Below are positions 10,217 to 18,287 of a DNA stretch of 58,885 nt, one piece after another. This DNA comes from Porphyromonas sp. COT-290 OH3588. GTDB lineage: Bacteria; Bacteroidota; Bacteroidia; Bacteroidales; Porphyromonadaceae. A program made the translations under genes and the position numbers. The notes below the pieces were generated by a model. The model saw only the letters and a list, made by a program, of their open reading frames with translations, did not search any database and had not been told where the DNA came from. The DNA lies in contig NZ_JRFC01000008.1 of NCBI RefSeq assembly GCF_000769075.1, positions 1 through 58,885 on the forward strand, in the 5' to 3' direction. Each line of letters opens with the position of its first letter. Position 1 is the stretch's first letter.

Positions 10217-10236
10217 GGAGCTGTGAAATCACTATT

Positions 10237-10941
10237 ATGTCTATACCTATACGCACCATCGGGCGATATGCTCTCTCTCGACTGCTAGACTTCGTCTATC
10301 CGCCTCTGTGTGCCGTTTGTCGCGCTCGCCTGCACACCGAGGAGCTGGCGATCTGCACGTTCTGTACCCTTGGGCTTAGGCACTACGAACCCTCCACCAT
10401 GGTAGCACACGAGCGCCTATATAGCTCTGCCGTTTTTCGAGATCTGTACGCTCTCTATGCCTACGAGAGAGGGACGCAGGTTCAGAAGCTGATTCATAGC
10501 CTCAAGTATCGAGGGCATGCCGATGTAGCCCAGCTGATTGGCAGTACTGCTCTTGAGCTATATCCCCAATGGATGGGAGCCTATGATTTAGTCATTGCTG
10601 TCCCCATAGAGCAGAACCGCCTTATGGAGCGTGGCTACAATCAGGCACTCTCCGTGGCTCGTGTCATCGCCAAGGGTTTGGGTGTTGAGGCAAGCGATAC
10701 GCATATTCGACGGCAACGAGGTAGTCATTCGCAGACTCAGCTGACCCGTCAGGAGCGAATGAATAATACCGCAGACGCATTCTACCTACCCAATGAGGAG
10801 AAAAAATACCTAATAGGTAAGCGAGTGCTACTTGTCGATGATGTGCTGACCACTGGATCCACTATTCTGGGTATATGTGTTCATTTAGAGTGTGTTGGAG
10901 TCGCTTCTGTTGATGTTTTCGTAGCCTCTGTTGCTGTTTAG
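10237..10941 (+). CDS. comF: ComF family phosphoribosyltransferase-like protein
   Basis: A 234-residue cytoplasmic protein of the ComF/GntX family. An N-terminal zinc finger is shown by Cys25, Cys28, Cys40 and Cys43. The C-terminal phosphoribosyltransferase fold carries the PRPP-binding loop VLLVDDVLTTGSTI at residues 197-210. In naturally competent bacteria ComF works with ComFA in DNA uptake; in many others the role is unknown. No other competence gene is next to it. It stands alone after a terminator and before the ferredoxin gene. Family membership is secure, the biological role is not. Confidence 0.88.
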   Translation: MSIPIRTIGRYALSRLLDFVYPPLCAVCRARLHTEELAICTFCTLGLRHYEPSTMVAHERLYSSAVFRDLYALYAYERGTQVQKLIHSLKYRGHADVAQLIGSTALELYPQWMGAYDLVIAVPIEQNRLMERGYNQALSVARVIAKGLGVEASDTHIRRQRGSHSQTQLTRQERMNNTADAFYLPNEEKKYLIGKRVLLVDDVLTTGSTILGICVHLECVGVASVDVFVASVAV

Positions 10942-11021
10942 GGATACCTAAAAAGTATTAGAAGCCCAGTTGGGTAGAAAATAAAATACCTATAAGTAGG
11001 TATATATTTCGGAAACTTTAC

Positions 11022-11029
11022 TACCTTTG
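11022..11029 (+). promoter_or_regulatory. Probable promoter -7 box of the ferredoxin gene
   Basis: TACCTTTG matches the Bacteroidota -7 consensus TAnnTTTG exactly and lies 47 nt before the ferredoxin start. No clear TTTG is present at the -33 position, so only half of the promoter is supported. Confidence 0.55.
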
Positions 11030-11076
11030 CTCTCAGAATAAGAATTTGATTTATCACTTAAACGGTTTTTACGACA

Positions 11077-11241
11077 ATGGCACATGTTATTACTGATAGC
11101 TGCGTAGCTTGCGGCACTTGCATCGACGAATGTCCAGTATCAGCTATCTCAGAAGGCGCTATCTATGTGATTGACGCAGACACTTGCATCGACTGTGGTG
11201 CTTGCGCTAGCGTTTGTCCTACAGAAGCAATCCACGCATAA
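11077..11241 (+). CDS. 2[4Fe-4S] ferredoxin, 54 residues
   Basis: A small cytoplasmic electron carrier of clostridial type. The 54 residues contain two [4Fe-4S] motifs of form CxxCxxCxxxCP: VACGTCIDECP (Cys9-Cys19 region) and IDCGACASVCP (Cys37-Cys47 region), related by internal duplication. The ATG at 11077 and stop at 11239-11241 leave no doubt about the frame. It stands alone with its own promoter box and a very strong terminator, as expected for a highly expressed gene. The natural partner in the window is pyruvate:ferredoxin oxidoreductase (47400-50957), although hydrogenases or Rnf elsewhere could also use it. Confidence 0.97.
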   Translation: MAHVITDSCVACGTCIDECPVSAISEGAIYVIDADTCIDCGACASVCPTEAIHA

Positions 11242-11351
11242 GTAAGTCCTACCAAGAGTGCCACAGCTCCTCAGGTGAGTTTCGGGTACTTTAGGGCAAA
11301 GGTCAAAGCGACTATTCTTAGTATAGGAGCATTTTTTGAAGTTTGAGAGAT

Positions 11352-11397
11352 GTCGGGGTTTGGCTCTAGAGTTCTAGAGTCAAACCTCGGCTTTTTT
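11352..11397 (+). terminator. Strong terminator behind the ferredoxin gene
   Basis: A 19-bp stem (11352-11370 with 11373-11391; three of the pairs are G-U wobbles, none mismatched) is followed by TTTTTT. It lies 110 bp after the ferredoxin stop and before lplA. Confidence 0.85.
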
Positions 11398-11456
11398 AGT
11401 TTTGGGCAAACAGATTATCGTATAGCAGTGTTCTTGATACAAACGTTATCATCATA

Positions 11457-12230
11457 ATGACAGAGCATAAGCAGGCCTATTACTATATCAGTCCGTTGAG
11501 CGATCCTTTCTACAACATTGCCCTAGAGGATTATCTCTACACTCAGATGAGAGATGTAGGGTGCATCTATTTTTTTTGGGTCAATAGCCCCTCCGTGTTT
11601 ATGGGGCGCTACCAGTGTGCCGAGGCGGAGAGCGATGTGCAGTATCTCATCGAGCAAGGCATACCAGTGCTGCGTCGAGCCTCTGGTGGTGGCACGGTCT
11701 ATCACGACGCTGGCAATCTTAACTACACTTGTATCCAGAATGATCTGGCAGGGAGAGGATTTGATCTGCGTGCTTTCCCTAGACCGATCGTCGAGGCGAT
11801 GCAGAGGCAGGGTGTGGAGCTTGAGATCAGCCCTAGAGGAGATTTGAGGCTTGAGGGGTATAAGGTGGGCGGCTCGGCCGAAGCGACCAGATCGGGGCGT
11901 ATGCTCTACCATATGTCGCTACTATTCGATGCCGATCTCGACCAGCTAGAGCGGGTCCTACAGGTTGATCACGATGTGCAGGTTCGCTCACGAGTGCCGT
12001 CTGTGCGCTCACGGGTAAGGAACCTCAAGACAGTATTGCCCAGTGTTGCGACGATTGATAGCTTTCGAGATCTGATTCTCTCGGCTATTGCTCAGAGATA
12101 TGAGGCGCTACTCCCGCTGGAGCTTCCGCTAGAAGCCGAGGCCTATGTCGCAGCAATACAAGTCGAACGCTACGCCAATCCAGAGTGGATACACTCGAGT
12201 GTAGGGCGTATGACCCAAAAGGGAGGGTAG
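11457..12230 (+). CDS. lplA: Lipoate--protein ligase A
   Basis: Attaches lipoate (via lipoyl-AMP) to the E2 or H subunits of 2-oxoacid dehydrogenases or the glycine cleavage system. The lipoate-binding motif RRASGGGTVYHD is at residues 73-84, and the conserved Lys is Lys136 in GYKVGGSAE. The 257 residues end with EWIHSS, matching the end of the large catalytic domain; the accessory C-terminal domain of the 338-residue E. coli enzyme is absent. Short ligases of this kind often need a separate accessory protein, but none is next to it. It is first in a tight cluster with a radical SAM gene 4 bp downstream. Confidence 0.92.
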   Translation: MTEHKQAYYYISPLSDPFYNIALEDYLYTQMRDVGCIYFFWVNSPSVFMGRYQCAEAESDVQYLIEQGIPVLRRASGGGTVYHDAGNLNYTCIQNDLAGRGFDLRAFPRPIVEAMQRQGVELEISPRGDLRLEGYKVGGSAEATRSGRMLYHMSLLFDADLDQLERVLQVDHDVQVRSRVPSVRSRVRNLKTVLPSVATIDSFRDLILSAIAQRYEALLPLELPLEAEAYVAAIQVERYANPEWIHSSVGRMTQKGG

Positions 12231-12234
12231 TGAG

Positions 12235-13155
12235 ATGAACGAATGGATTGATTTTGGCTCATACCTCAGAGAGCGCTTTGGCGGGCGGCGTGTGCAGAAG
12301 ATCACACTGAGTGCAGGCTTTACTTGCCCTACACGTGATGGGACCCATGGCCGAGGTGGGTGTACCTATTGCAATGTCAAGAGCTTTAGCCCTGCTTTCG
12401 CCATTAGGCAGAAAAGTGTGAGTGAGCAGCTGCGTGAAGGGATTGCCTTCTTCTCACACAAGTACCCCGATATGGAGTACATCGCCTACTTCCAGTCCTA
12501 CACCAATACGTACGGAGAGGTAGAGGAGTGCATTCGTAAGTACGAAGAGGCCCTTGCCTATCCCAGTGTCGTCGGGCTGATTATCGGTACCCGTCCAGAC
12601 TGCATGCCCGACGAATTGCTGAGCTATCTGTCGGATCTGGCCAAGAGGCACTTCGTCATCGTCGAGTATGGTGTGGAGAGCACGCTTGATAGAACCCTCG
12701 AGAGAGTGCAGCGTGGCCATAGCTGGGCTACGAGTGTGGCGACTATTGAGCGCACGCACCGAGCTGGTATTATCGTTGGGGCACATCTAATTTTAGGCTT
12801 GCCCGGAGAGAGCAGAGAGGAGCAGCTCGCTCATGCCGATCGGCTCTCCGCTCTCCCCATCACGACGCTCAAGATACATCAGTTGCAGATCATCAAAGGT
12901 ACGATCATGGCAGCCGAATATCTCGAAGATCCCTCCGACTATCATCTCTATACAGAGGAGGAGTATATCGAGCTATGCCTAGACTTCCTAGAGCGTCTAA
13001 GACCGGACATCGTTATCGAACGCTTCGTGTCGCAGTCCCCTATGGAGCTATTGCTTGCGCCTCGCTGGGGGTGGAAGAATTATCAGTTTACCGAGAAAAT
13101 ACGCAGTGGCCTACGTGCTCGTCAGGCTCTAGCCAATTCCAGTACTAAGCAATGA
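12235..13155 (+). CDS. TIGR01212/YhcC-type radical SAM protein
   Basis: A 306-residue radical SAM protein of the YhcC family. The cluster-binding cysteines are in the family-specific spacing: Cys31, Cys43 and Cys46 (CPTRDGTHGRGGCTYC). The rest follows the Elp3-like TIM barrel, for instance the GTRPDC and VEYGVES strands and the GLPGE loop. The reaction is not established for the family. The start lies 4 bp after the lplA stop and the gene overlaps the next by 4 bp (ATGA), so the three are translationally coupled. Pairing with lplA might hint at lipoate or sulfur metabolism, but this is only context. Confidence 0.9.
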   Translation: MNEWIDFGSYLRERFGGRRVQKITLSAGFTCPTRDGTHGRGGCTYCNVKSFSPAFAIRQKSVSEQLREGIAFFSHKYPDMEYIAYFQSYTNTYGEVEECIRKYEEALAYPSVVGLIIGTRPDCMPDELLSYLSDLAKRHFVIVEYGVESTLDRTLERVQRGHSWATSVATIERTHRAGIIVGAHLILGLPGESREEQLAHADRLSALPITTLKIHQLQIIKGTIMAAEYLEDPSDYHLYTEEEYIELCLDFLERLRPDIVIERFVSQSPMELLLAPRWGWKNYQFTEKIRSGLRARQALANSSTKQ

Positions 13156-13811
13156 AACAGAAGCTACGTAATTCTCTCAAATATAGTACCTATCGACGGC
13201 TATCTCGGGCCAAACGCTTCGTGCTCAATAGGCGTGGCGATGGAGTACACTCTCCGTATGCTTTTCGACTAATTAGTAAGGTTATCCGCAACCCTTACCC
13301 CTACACGTGCTTCGAACCTCTGGCTCGGGCAGGTAGAGAGCGAGCTGAGGCCCTACGTAGTGAATATGGCGATAGGTGTATCTATCGCCGTCGTGTCTTG
13401 GAGTTGGTCTTTCGTTTGGTCATGGATCATCGCCCAGATCGAGTTTTTGTTTTGGCTCCCCATGAGAGCCTTTTGCCTCTCTACGTACAGGCTATCTCTA
13501 CTGCTCTACAAATGACCCACATCTCTAGGCTAGATAGTTCAGCGGCTGCACATATCGCTACGGCTGACTTCATTATCGTAGAGGATATGCTGGAAGAGGA
13601 GTTTGTGCTACTAGAGCAGATGCTCCTAGCTGCTTGCGAAGTGGGCGAGCTCAAGCAGGTGCTGATTAATCGAAGTAACCCCATGCTTCGTCGGTATAGC
13701 CAGCACCTTAGGTCAGTTCTAAGGCCAGATGTGGCGTTTGACTTGCTCCATTTGGAGCTATGGGTCTGGAGAGAGGCTATTACTCCCGGGCGATACAAGG
13801 TCTATTATTAG
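13152..13811 (+). CDS. Methyltransferase-like protein, degenerate SAM site
   Basis: A 219-residue protein whose N-terminus (RRGDGVHSPYAFRLISKVI) matches the 'GVHSPF' entry of a Bacteroidota family annotated as class I SAM-dependent methyltransferases. The glycine-rich SAM loop expected after it (ExGxGxG) is not visible: the corresponding segment reads VFVLAPHESLLPLYV. Later segments keep the hydrophobic strand pattern (TADFIIVEDML). It may therefore be a non-catalytic member or have an altered cofactor site. It overlaps the preceding radical SAM gene by 4 bp and is probably cotranscribed with lplA. Function unknown. Confidence 0.75.
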   Translation: MKQKLRNSLKYSTYRRLSRAKRFVLNRRGDGVHSPYAFRLISKVIRNPYPYTCFEPLARAGRERAEALRSEYGDRCIYRRRVLELVFRLVMDHRPDRVFVLAPHESLLPLYVQAISTALQMTHISRLDSSAAAHIATADFIIVEDMLEEEFVLLEQMLLAACEVGELKQVLINRSNPMLRRYSQHLRSVLRPDVAFDLLHLELWVWREAITPGRYKVYY

Positions 13812-13891
13812 CCCAGTTTCATGGCCTAATAGCATGTTTATCCGATTTTTAAGGCTTATTTTTGCTGTGTAATCACTAATAAACTCTATCG

Positions 13892-14464
13892 ATGAATACA
13901 GAAAAATATAAACTCTACACCAAGGGTGGGGATAAAGGTATGACCTCCTTGGTCGGGGGGCAGCGTGTCCCTAAGTATGACCTACGCATCGAGAGCTATG
14001 GCACTATTGATGAGCTGAACTCATTCATTGGCCATCTGCTATCTTTTGATCTAGAAGAAGCCGATCGTAAGACTCTCACATGGATGCAGCATAAGCTCTT
14101 CTCTGTCGGCTCTTATCTGGCTACCGACCCTAATGATGGCTCATTCCACATGGAGAGTCGTGTCACGGATGAGGCAATCGAGCGAGTAGAGCGAGAGATC
14201 GACCGTTTGGACGATTTGGTGCCTCCCATTAAGGCTTTTATCTTGCCCGCAGGTGGGGCTATTCCAGCGGCTGCACATATCTGCCGCACGGTGTGTCGTC
14301 GAGCCGAGCGTTGCATCTACAGGTTAGATGCCGACCAAGGACAAGTTGAGGCTCAGGTGCTTCGCTATGTCAATCGTCTGAGTGACTACTTCTTTGCTCT
14401 AGCGCGTAAGGAAAGCTATCGCCTCAACGGGGAGGAGATCACTTGGCTCTACGAGCACGATTAG
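13892..14464 (+). CDS. Cob(I)yrinic acid a,c-diamide adenosyltransferase, PduO type
   Basis: Transfers the adenosyl group of ATP to cob(I)alamin to make coenzyme B12. The 190-residue length and motifs are those of the PduO/EutT-like class: YTKGGDKGMTSL at the N-terminus (ATP binding), SYGTIDELNSFIG, and ICRTVCRRAER near residue 135-145. Adenosylcobalamin would feed enzymes such as methylmalonyl-CoA mutase, used in propionate or succinate fermentation of Bacteroidales; that gene is not here. It lies 80 bp after the lplA cluster and may be a separate unit. An inverted-repeat element sits 80 bp downstream. Confidence 0.93.
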   Translation: MNTEKYKLYTKGGDKGMTSLVGGQRVPKYDLRIESYGTIDELNSFIGHLLSFDLEEADRKTLTWMQHKLFSVGSYLATDPNDGSFHMESRVTDEAIERVEREIDRLDDLVPPIKAFILPAGGAIPAAAHICRTVCRRAERCIYRLDADQGQVEAQVLRYVNRLSDYFFALARKESYRLNGEEITWLYEHD

Positions 14465-14544
14465 CTTATCGAGGGCTGCTCTTCGGCCAAGAATAGGAAG
14501 GCAAGAGCCGTAATATCTCTGCCCTTAGTGGGCGTAAATACATC

Positions 14545-14583
14545 GAGGGGCTGTGTCAAAATTTATTTTTGGCGCAGCCCCTC
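14545..14583. repeat. GGGCTGTGTCAAAATT palindromic element, copy 1
   Basis: A near-palindrome with arms GAGGGGCTGTGTCAAAAT and ATTTTTGGCGCAGCCCCTC. Only a few positions differ between the arms. It is 80 bp behind the adenosyltransferase gene, with no T run after it. The arm and loop sequence is shared with copies at 16988, 35359, 39628, 44842 and 58646, which points to common origin instead of a chance terminator. Confidence 0.8.
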
Positions 14584-14925
14584 TTGTATGAGGTCAAGTG
14601 AATAAAGACCATGATACACGCCTCCATATTAGGAAGCCTCACGATACATGACTACTGGGGCCCCGTACTTTAAGATTGCTGGGGGCTCCAAAGAATTGTT
14701 GAGCCAAACATATCCCTATCAGGCCTTAATCACGGTAAATGTCGGACGCTCCATAATGTTCCCTCCTCCTCCTAAGGTTACACAATACTTTCTCAACCTT
14801 GAATGTTTCGTTCTTTGGGAGCATTATACCCTGAGTATTGTCTTTCGTTTAGCTGGGGGTTGAAAGTTCATAGCCTAGCCCTGAAAATTTATTGATCTGT
14901 GTGCAATTCTTTAGAGTAAGCTTAG
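14584..14925. other. Gene-free stretch
   Basis: I see no supported gene. One open frame at 14648-14863 (71 codons) has no recognisable domain, no signal and no promoter, and is probably chance. The stretch is AT-rich spacer between the palindromic element and the 21-bp tandem repeats. Confidence 0.4.
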
Positions 14926-14995
14926 CTCTATATAGATCAAGGTTATCTCTATATAGAGCAAGACTATCTCTACATAGAGCTAAGCTTGCTCTAGA
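14926..14995. repeat. 21-bp tandem repeats with palindromic core
   Basis: Three consecutive 21-bp units start at 14926, 14947 and 14968, with a 7-bp start of a fourth at 14989. Each begins with CTCTAyATAGAk, a 12-bp palindrome in the middle unit (CTCTATATAGAG). The flanks (TAAGCTTAGCTCTA at 14917-14930 and TAGAGCTAAGCTTG at 14975-14988) make the whole array a larger inverted repeat. It ends about 100 bp before aspS and could be a protein-binding site or an RNA structure. Confidence 0.75.
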
Positions 14996-15048
14996 CTGAT
15001 CCTTCGCTGCTTTTTTGATCTAACTAATGAGCATTGATGGAAATTCTG

Positions 15049-15056
15049 TACTTTTG
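15049..15056 (+). promoter_or_regulatory. Probable promoter -7 box of aspS
   Basis: TACTTTTG matches TAnnTTTG and lies 42 nt before the aspS start. No TTTG occurs at the usual 19-21 nt distance upstream. Confidence 0.5.
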
Positions 15057-15097
15057 TAACCTATAACTGATTACAAAGACTACAGGCTACATATAAT

Positions 15098-16858
15098 ATG
15101 TATAGGACGAGAACTTGTGGCGAACTTCGCCTCAATCACGTAGGAGAGATCGTTACACTTGCAGGTTGGGTACAGAGAGCTCGCCGTATGGGTGGCATGA
15201 CATTTGTTGATCTGCGCGACCGCTATGGTATCACTCAGTTGGCTTTCAACGAAGAGCATACTGGGAGTGAGCTTGCTGCTCAGGCTCAGGAACTGGGGCG
15301 TGAGTATGTGATCCAAGTGGTGGGTGTGGTGTCTGAGCGCTCAAGCAAGAATGCCAATCTGCCTACTGGGGATATCGAGATTGAAGTTAAGGAACTGAAG
15401 ATCCTTAATGCCTCCGAGACCCCTCCTTTCACGATTGAGGACGCTACCGACGGTGGCGATGATCTGCGTATGAAGTATCGCTATCTCGACCTGCGTCGAA
15501 ATGCAGTGCGTGCCAATCTTGAGCTAAGACACCGCTGTGCTCTAGAGGTTCGTCGCTATCTAGACGGTGAAGGCTTCCTAGAGGTAGAAACGCCTGTGCT
15601 CATCAAGTCTACTCCAGAGGGGGCAAGAGATTTCGTAGTGCCTAGCCGTATGAACCCCAACCAGTTCTACGCTCTCCCTCAGAGCCCGCAGACCTTCAAG
15701 CAGTTGCTGATGGTCAGTGGCTTTGACCGCTACTTCCAGATCGTTAAGTGTTTCCGTGACGAAGACCTCAGAGCTGACCGACAGCCAGAGTTCACTCAGA
15801 TAGACTGCGAGATGAGTTTCGTAGAGCAGGAAGATGTACTTACGGTCTTCGAGGGCATGACGGCTCACCTCTTCAAGGAGCTTAGAGGTGTAGATATTCC
15901 ACTCCCACTGCCACGCATGAGCTTCGCCGATGCAATGCGTTTGTATGGCTCGGATAAGCCTGACACACGTTTCGAGATGAAGTTTGTGGAGTTGATGGAC
16001 GTGATGCAGGGCAAGGGCTTCCCAGTCTTCGACTCGGCCGAATATGTTGGTGGGATTTGTGCTAAGGGAGCTGCTAGCTACACACGCAAGCAGATTGATG
16101 CGCTAGTGGACTTCGTTAAGCGTCCGCAGATTGGAGCCACAGGCCTAGTTTATGCCCGTGTAGAGGCCGATGGATCTGTCAAAAGTAGCGTAGATAAGTT
16201 CTATACTCAAGACGACTTGCAGGCGCTCAAGTCCAAGATGCAGGCAGAGGTAGGCGACCTGATGCTCATCATGTGTGGCGAAACTAATAAGACACGTAAG
16301 CAACTCTGTGAGCTGCGCCTAGAGGTTGGCTCTCAGCTTGGTCTAAGAGATAAGAATCAATTTAGCTGTCTGTGGGTAGTAGACTTCCCACTGGTGGAGT
16401 GGGACGAAGAGACGCAGCGCTACTATGCTATGCACCACCCCTTTACCTCTCCTAAGCCAGAGGACATTGAGCTACTGAAGACCAACCCTGCACTTGTACG
16501 TGCCAATGCCTATGACATGGTCATCAACGGCGTCGAGGTAGGCGGAGGGTCTATCCGTATACACGACAGCCATCTGCAAGCAGAGATGTTCCAAGTATTA
16601 GGCTTCACGCCAGAGAAGGCGCAGGATCAGTTTGGCTTCTTGATGAACGCCTTCAAGTATGGTGCTCCTCCTCATGGAGGTATTGCCTATGGTCTAGACC
16701 GATTGGTGTCGCTCTTTGCTGGGCTGGATAGTATCCGTGATTGCATTGCCTTCCCAAAGAACAACGCTGGGCGTGATGTGATGATCGACGCGCCATCTGT
16801 CATTGACCAAGAGCAGCTCGACGAGCTGTACCTAGATATTCGTCCGTTCAATAAGTAG
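15098..16858 (+). CDS. aspS: Aspartate--tRNA ligase
   Basis: Charges tRNA-Asp with aspartate. The 586-residue bacterial-type class IIb enzyme has the N-terminal OB-fold anticodon-binding domain ([15 protein letters not shown]), motif 2 [18 protein letters not shown], the bacterial GAD insertion in the middle, and motif 3 GIAYGLDRL near residue 525-533. The start at 15098 begins the typical [10 protein letters not shown]. It is a single-gene unit preceded by the 21-bp tandem repeats and a -7 box. Whether it also charges tRNA-Asn cannot be told from the sequence alone. Confidence 0.97.
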   Translation: MYRTRTCGELRLNHVGEIVTLAGWVQRARRMGGMTFVDLRDRYGITQLAFNEEHTGSELAAQAQELGREYVIQVVGVVSERSSKNANLPTGDIEIEVKELKILNASETPPFTIEDATDGGDDLRMKYRYLDLRRNAVRANLELRHRCALEVRRYLDGEGFLEVETPVLIKSTPEGARDFVVPSRMNPNQFYALPQSPQTFKQLLMVSGFDRYFQIVKCFRDEDLRADRQPEFTQIDCEMSFVEQEDVLTVFEGMTAHLFKELRGVDIPLPLPRMSFADAMRLYGSDKPDTRFEMKFVELMDVMQGKGFPVFDSAEYVGGICAKGAASYTRKQIDALVDFVKRPQIGATGLVYARVEADGSVKSSVDKFYTQDDLQALKSKMQAEVGDLMLIMCGETNKTRKQLCELRLEVGSQLGLRDKNQFSCLWVVDFPLVEWDEETQRYYAMHHPFTSPKPEDIELLKTNPALVRANAYDMVINGVEVGGGSIRIHDSHLQAEMFQVLGFTPEKAQDQFGFLMNAFKYGAPPHGGIAYGLDRLVSLFAGLDSIRDCIAFPKNNAGRDVMIDAPSVIDQEQLDELYLDIRPFNK

Positions 16859-16871
16859 GACGATCCTAGAC

Positions 16872-16886
16872 CCCACTATACGTGGG
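16872..16886 (+). terminator. Small hairpin behind aspS
   Basis: A 5-bp stem CCCAC/GTGGG with a 5-nt loop lies 13 nt after the aspS stop, followed by CTTATTAT. Weak on its own; the palindromic element 100 bp further on may add to it. Confidence 0.35.
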
Positions 16887-16987
16887 CTTATTATAGCGAT
16901 GCCAATGTTAGCCTTGAGCAGTGTTTGAGGTGGCTGGGGCGTCGGGGACTATTCAAAAAGTAAGCGTTTACGCAGAAATAAAAGGAT

Positions 16988-17026
16988 AGGGGCTGTGTCG
17001 AAATCTGATTTTGGCACAGCCCCTTT
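16988..17026. repeat. GGGCTGTGTCAAAATT palindromic element, copy 2
   Basis: Arms AGGGGCTGTGTCGAAAT and ATTTTGGCACAGCCCCTTT, with TTT at the right end. It lies between aspS and the Nif3-like gene, both on the plus strand, and may act as a terminator. The rest of the 16859-17178 gap holds nothing else that I recognise. Confidence 0.8.
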
Positions 17027-17178
17027 AGGTGTCTTGCAGAGCACTCGTGTAGTAGCCTAGAGTAGAGTTGGATAAGGAGTGTGTGTAGGCTGCATACAAG
17101 GCAGAGATCGTCAAGTGATGTTGCTCGCAACGGATACTTGTGGTCGTTTACCTATTTGATAAATTAATGAATGACTGT

Positions 17179-18279
17179 ATGAAGATCAAAGATATTATAC
17201 TAGCCCTAGAGGCGGAGCTGCCACTATGGCTACAGGAGAGCTACGACAACTGTGGCTTGCAGGTTGGTGATCCCGACCTCGAGGCTACGGGAGCTCTGCT
17301 CTGTGTAGACCTAACCGAGCAGGTTGTCGAGGAGGCTATTGAGCGAGGTTGCAACCTCATTGTTGCTCATCACCCGCTTCTATTCAAAGGCCTCAAGACC
17401 ATCGGTATGGGTAGCTACATCGAGCGGGTGGTTATGCGAGCCATTAAGGCGGATGTTGCGATCTACGCAGCCCACACCAATGCAGACAATGCCCCTGTCG
17501 GACTGAATGCTCTATTGGCTCGGGATTTGGGCTTGAAGAATCTCCGCCCGTTGCAGCCTCTCTCTGGTAAGATGAGCGAGCTCATTACGTTTGTTCCCCA
17601 AGATTATCTGGAGCCAGTGCAAGAGGCACTCTGGGCGGCAGGTGCTGGTCGTATAGGTGCCTACGACAAGTGCAGTTTCTCTAGCTCTGGGCAGGGAACT
17701 TTCCGTGCGCTAGAGGGGGCTAACCCATTCGTGGGAGAGCAGGGGGAGCTACATCATGAGTCGGAGGTTCGCCTCTCCGTTGTGCTTGCCTCGGCGGATA
17801 GCTCGGCTGTGATCAAGGCTCTATATGAGGCTCATCCATACGAAGTCCCAGCTTACAGCCTTGTGCCTCTGGCCAACGACTACCCAATGGCTGGTAGTGG
17901 TATTGTGGGCGATTTGGCACAGCAGGAGCTTTTATCCGACTTTCTAGATCGGGTTAAAGCGTATTTTGCTACGGAGAAACTTAGCTATAGCGCCTGCGAT
18001 GCTTCAGCCCATGAGGTGCGCCGTGTAGCAATCTGTTCGGGTGCTGGTGCTTTCCTTTGGAGGGCCGCCCGCAGAGCTTCTGCAGATGTACTCATAACTG
18101 GCGAAGCGAAGTACAACGATTACTTCGATGTGGAGTGCCGCCCAGTGCTAGCGACTGTCGGGCACTACGAGAGTGAGTGCATTGCCACTAGGGTTTTCGG
18201 AGAAATCATCTCACGCAAATTCCCTAACTTTATGTTGTTTACAAGTCAATTAAATAGTAATCCAATAAAATCTATCTAA
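17179..18279 (+). CDS. Nif3-like dinuclear metal center protein
   Basis: A 366-residue member of the Nif3/YbgI/YqfO family, ring-shaped hexamers with a dinuclear metal site; proposed roles include GTP cyclohydrolase-like hydrolase activity, none settled. Metal ligands are visible in VAHHPLLFKG, HTNADN and near the end VGHYESE. The length includes the central PII-like insert seen in the longer bacterial form. The frame is open to an ATG at 17140, but I choose 17179 because MKIKDII is where the family begins. A zinc-ribbon gene follows after 8 bp, a pairing commonly seen in Bacteroidota. Confidence 0.92.
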   Translation: MKIKDIILALEAELPLWLQESYDNCGLQVGDPDLEATGALLCVDLTEQVVEEAIERGCNLIVAHHPLLFKGLKTIGMGSYIERVVMRAIKADVAIYAAHTNADNAPVGLNALLARDLGLKNLRPLQPLSGKMSELITFVPQDYLEPVQEALWAAGAGRIGAYDKCSFSSSGQGTFRALEGANPFVGEQGELHHESEVRLSVVLASADSSAVIKALYEAHPYEVPAYSLVPLANDYPMAGSGIVGDLAQQELLSDFLDRVKAYFATEKLSYSACDASAHEVRRVAICSGAGAFLWRAARRASADVLITGEAKYNDYFDVECRPVLATVGHYESECIATRVFGEIISRKFPNFMLFTSQLNSNPIKSI

Positions 18280-18287
18280 CATAAATT

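Noticed and set aside
14648-14863. Open frame of 71 codons between the adenosyltransferase and aspS genes
   Set aside because: No domain, no promoter box, and composition unlike neighbours; probably chance.
14926-14995. Possible CRISPR array
   Set aside because: The 21-bp units abut each other with no unique spacers.
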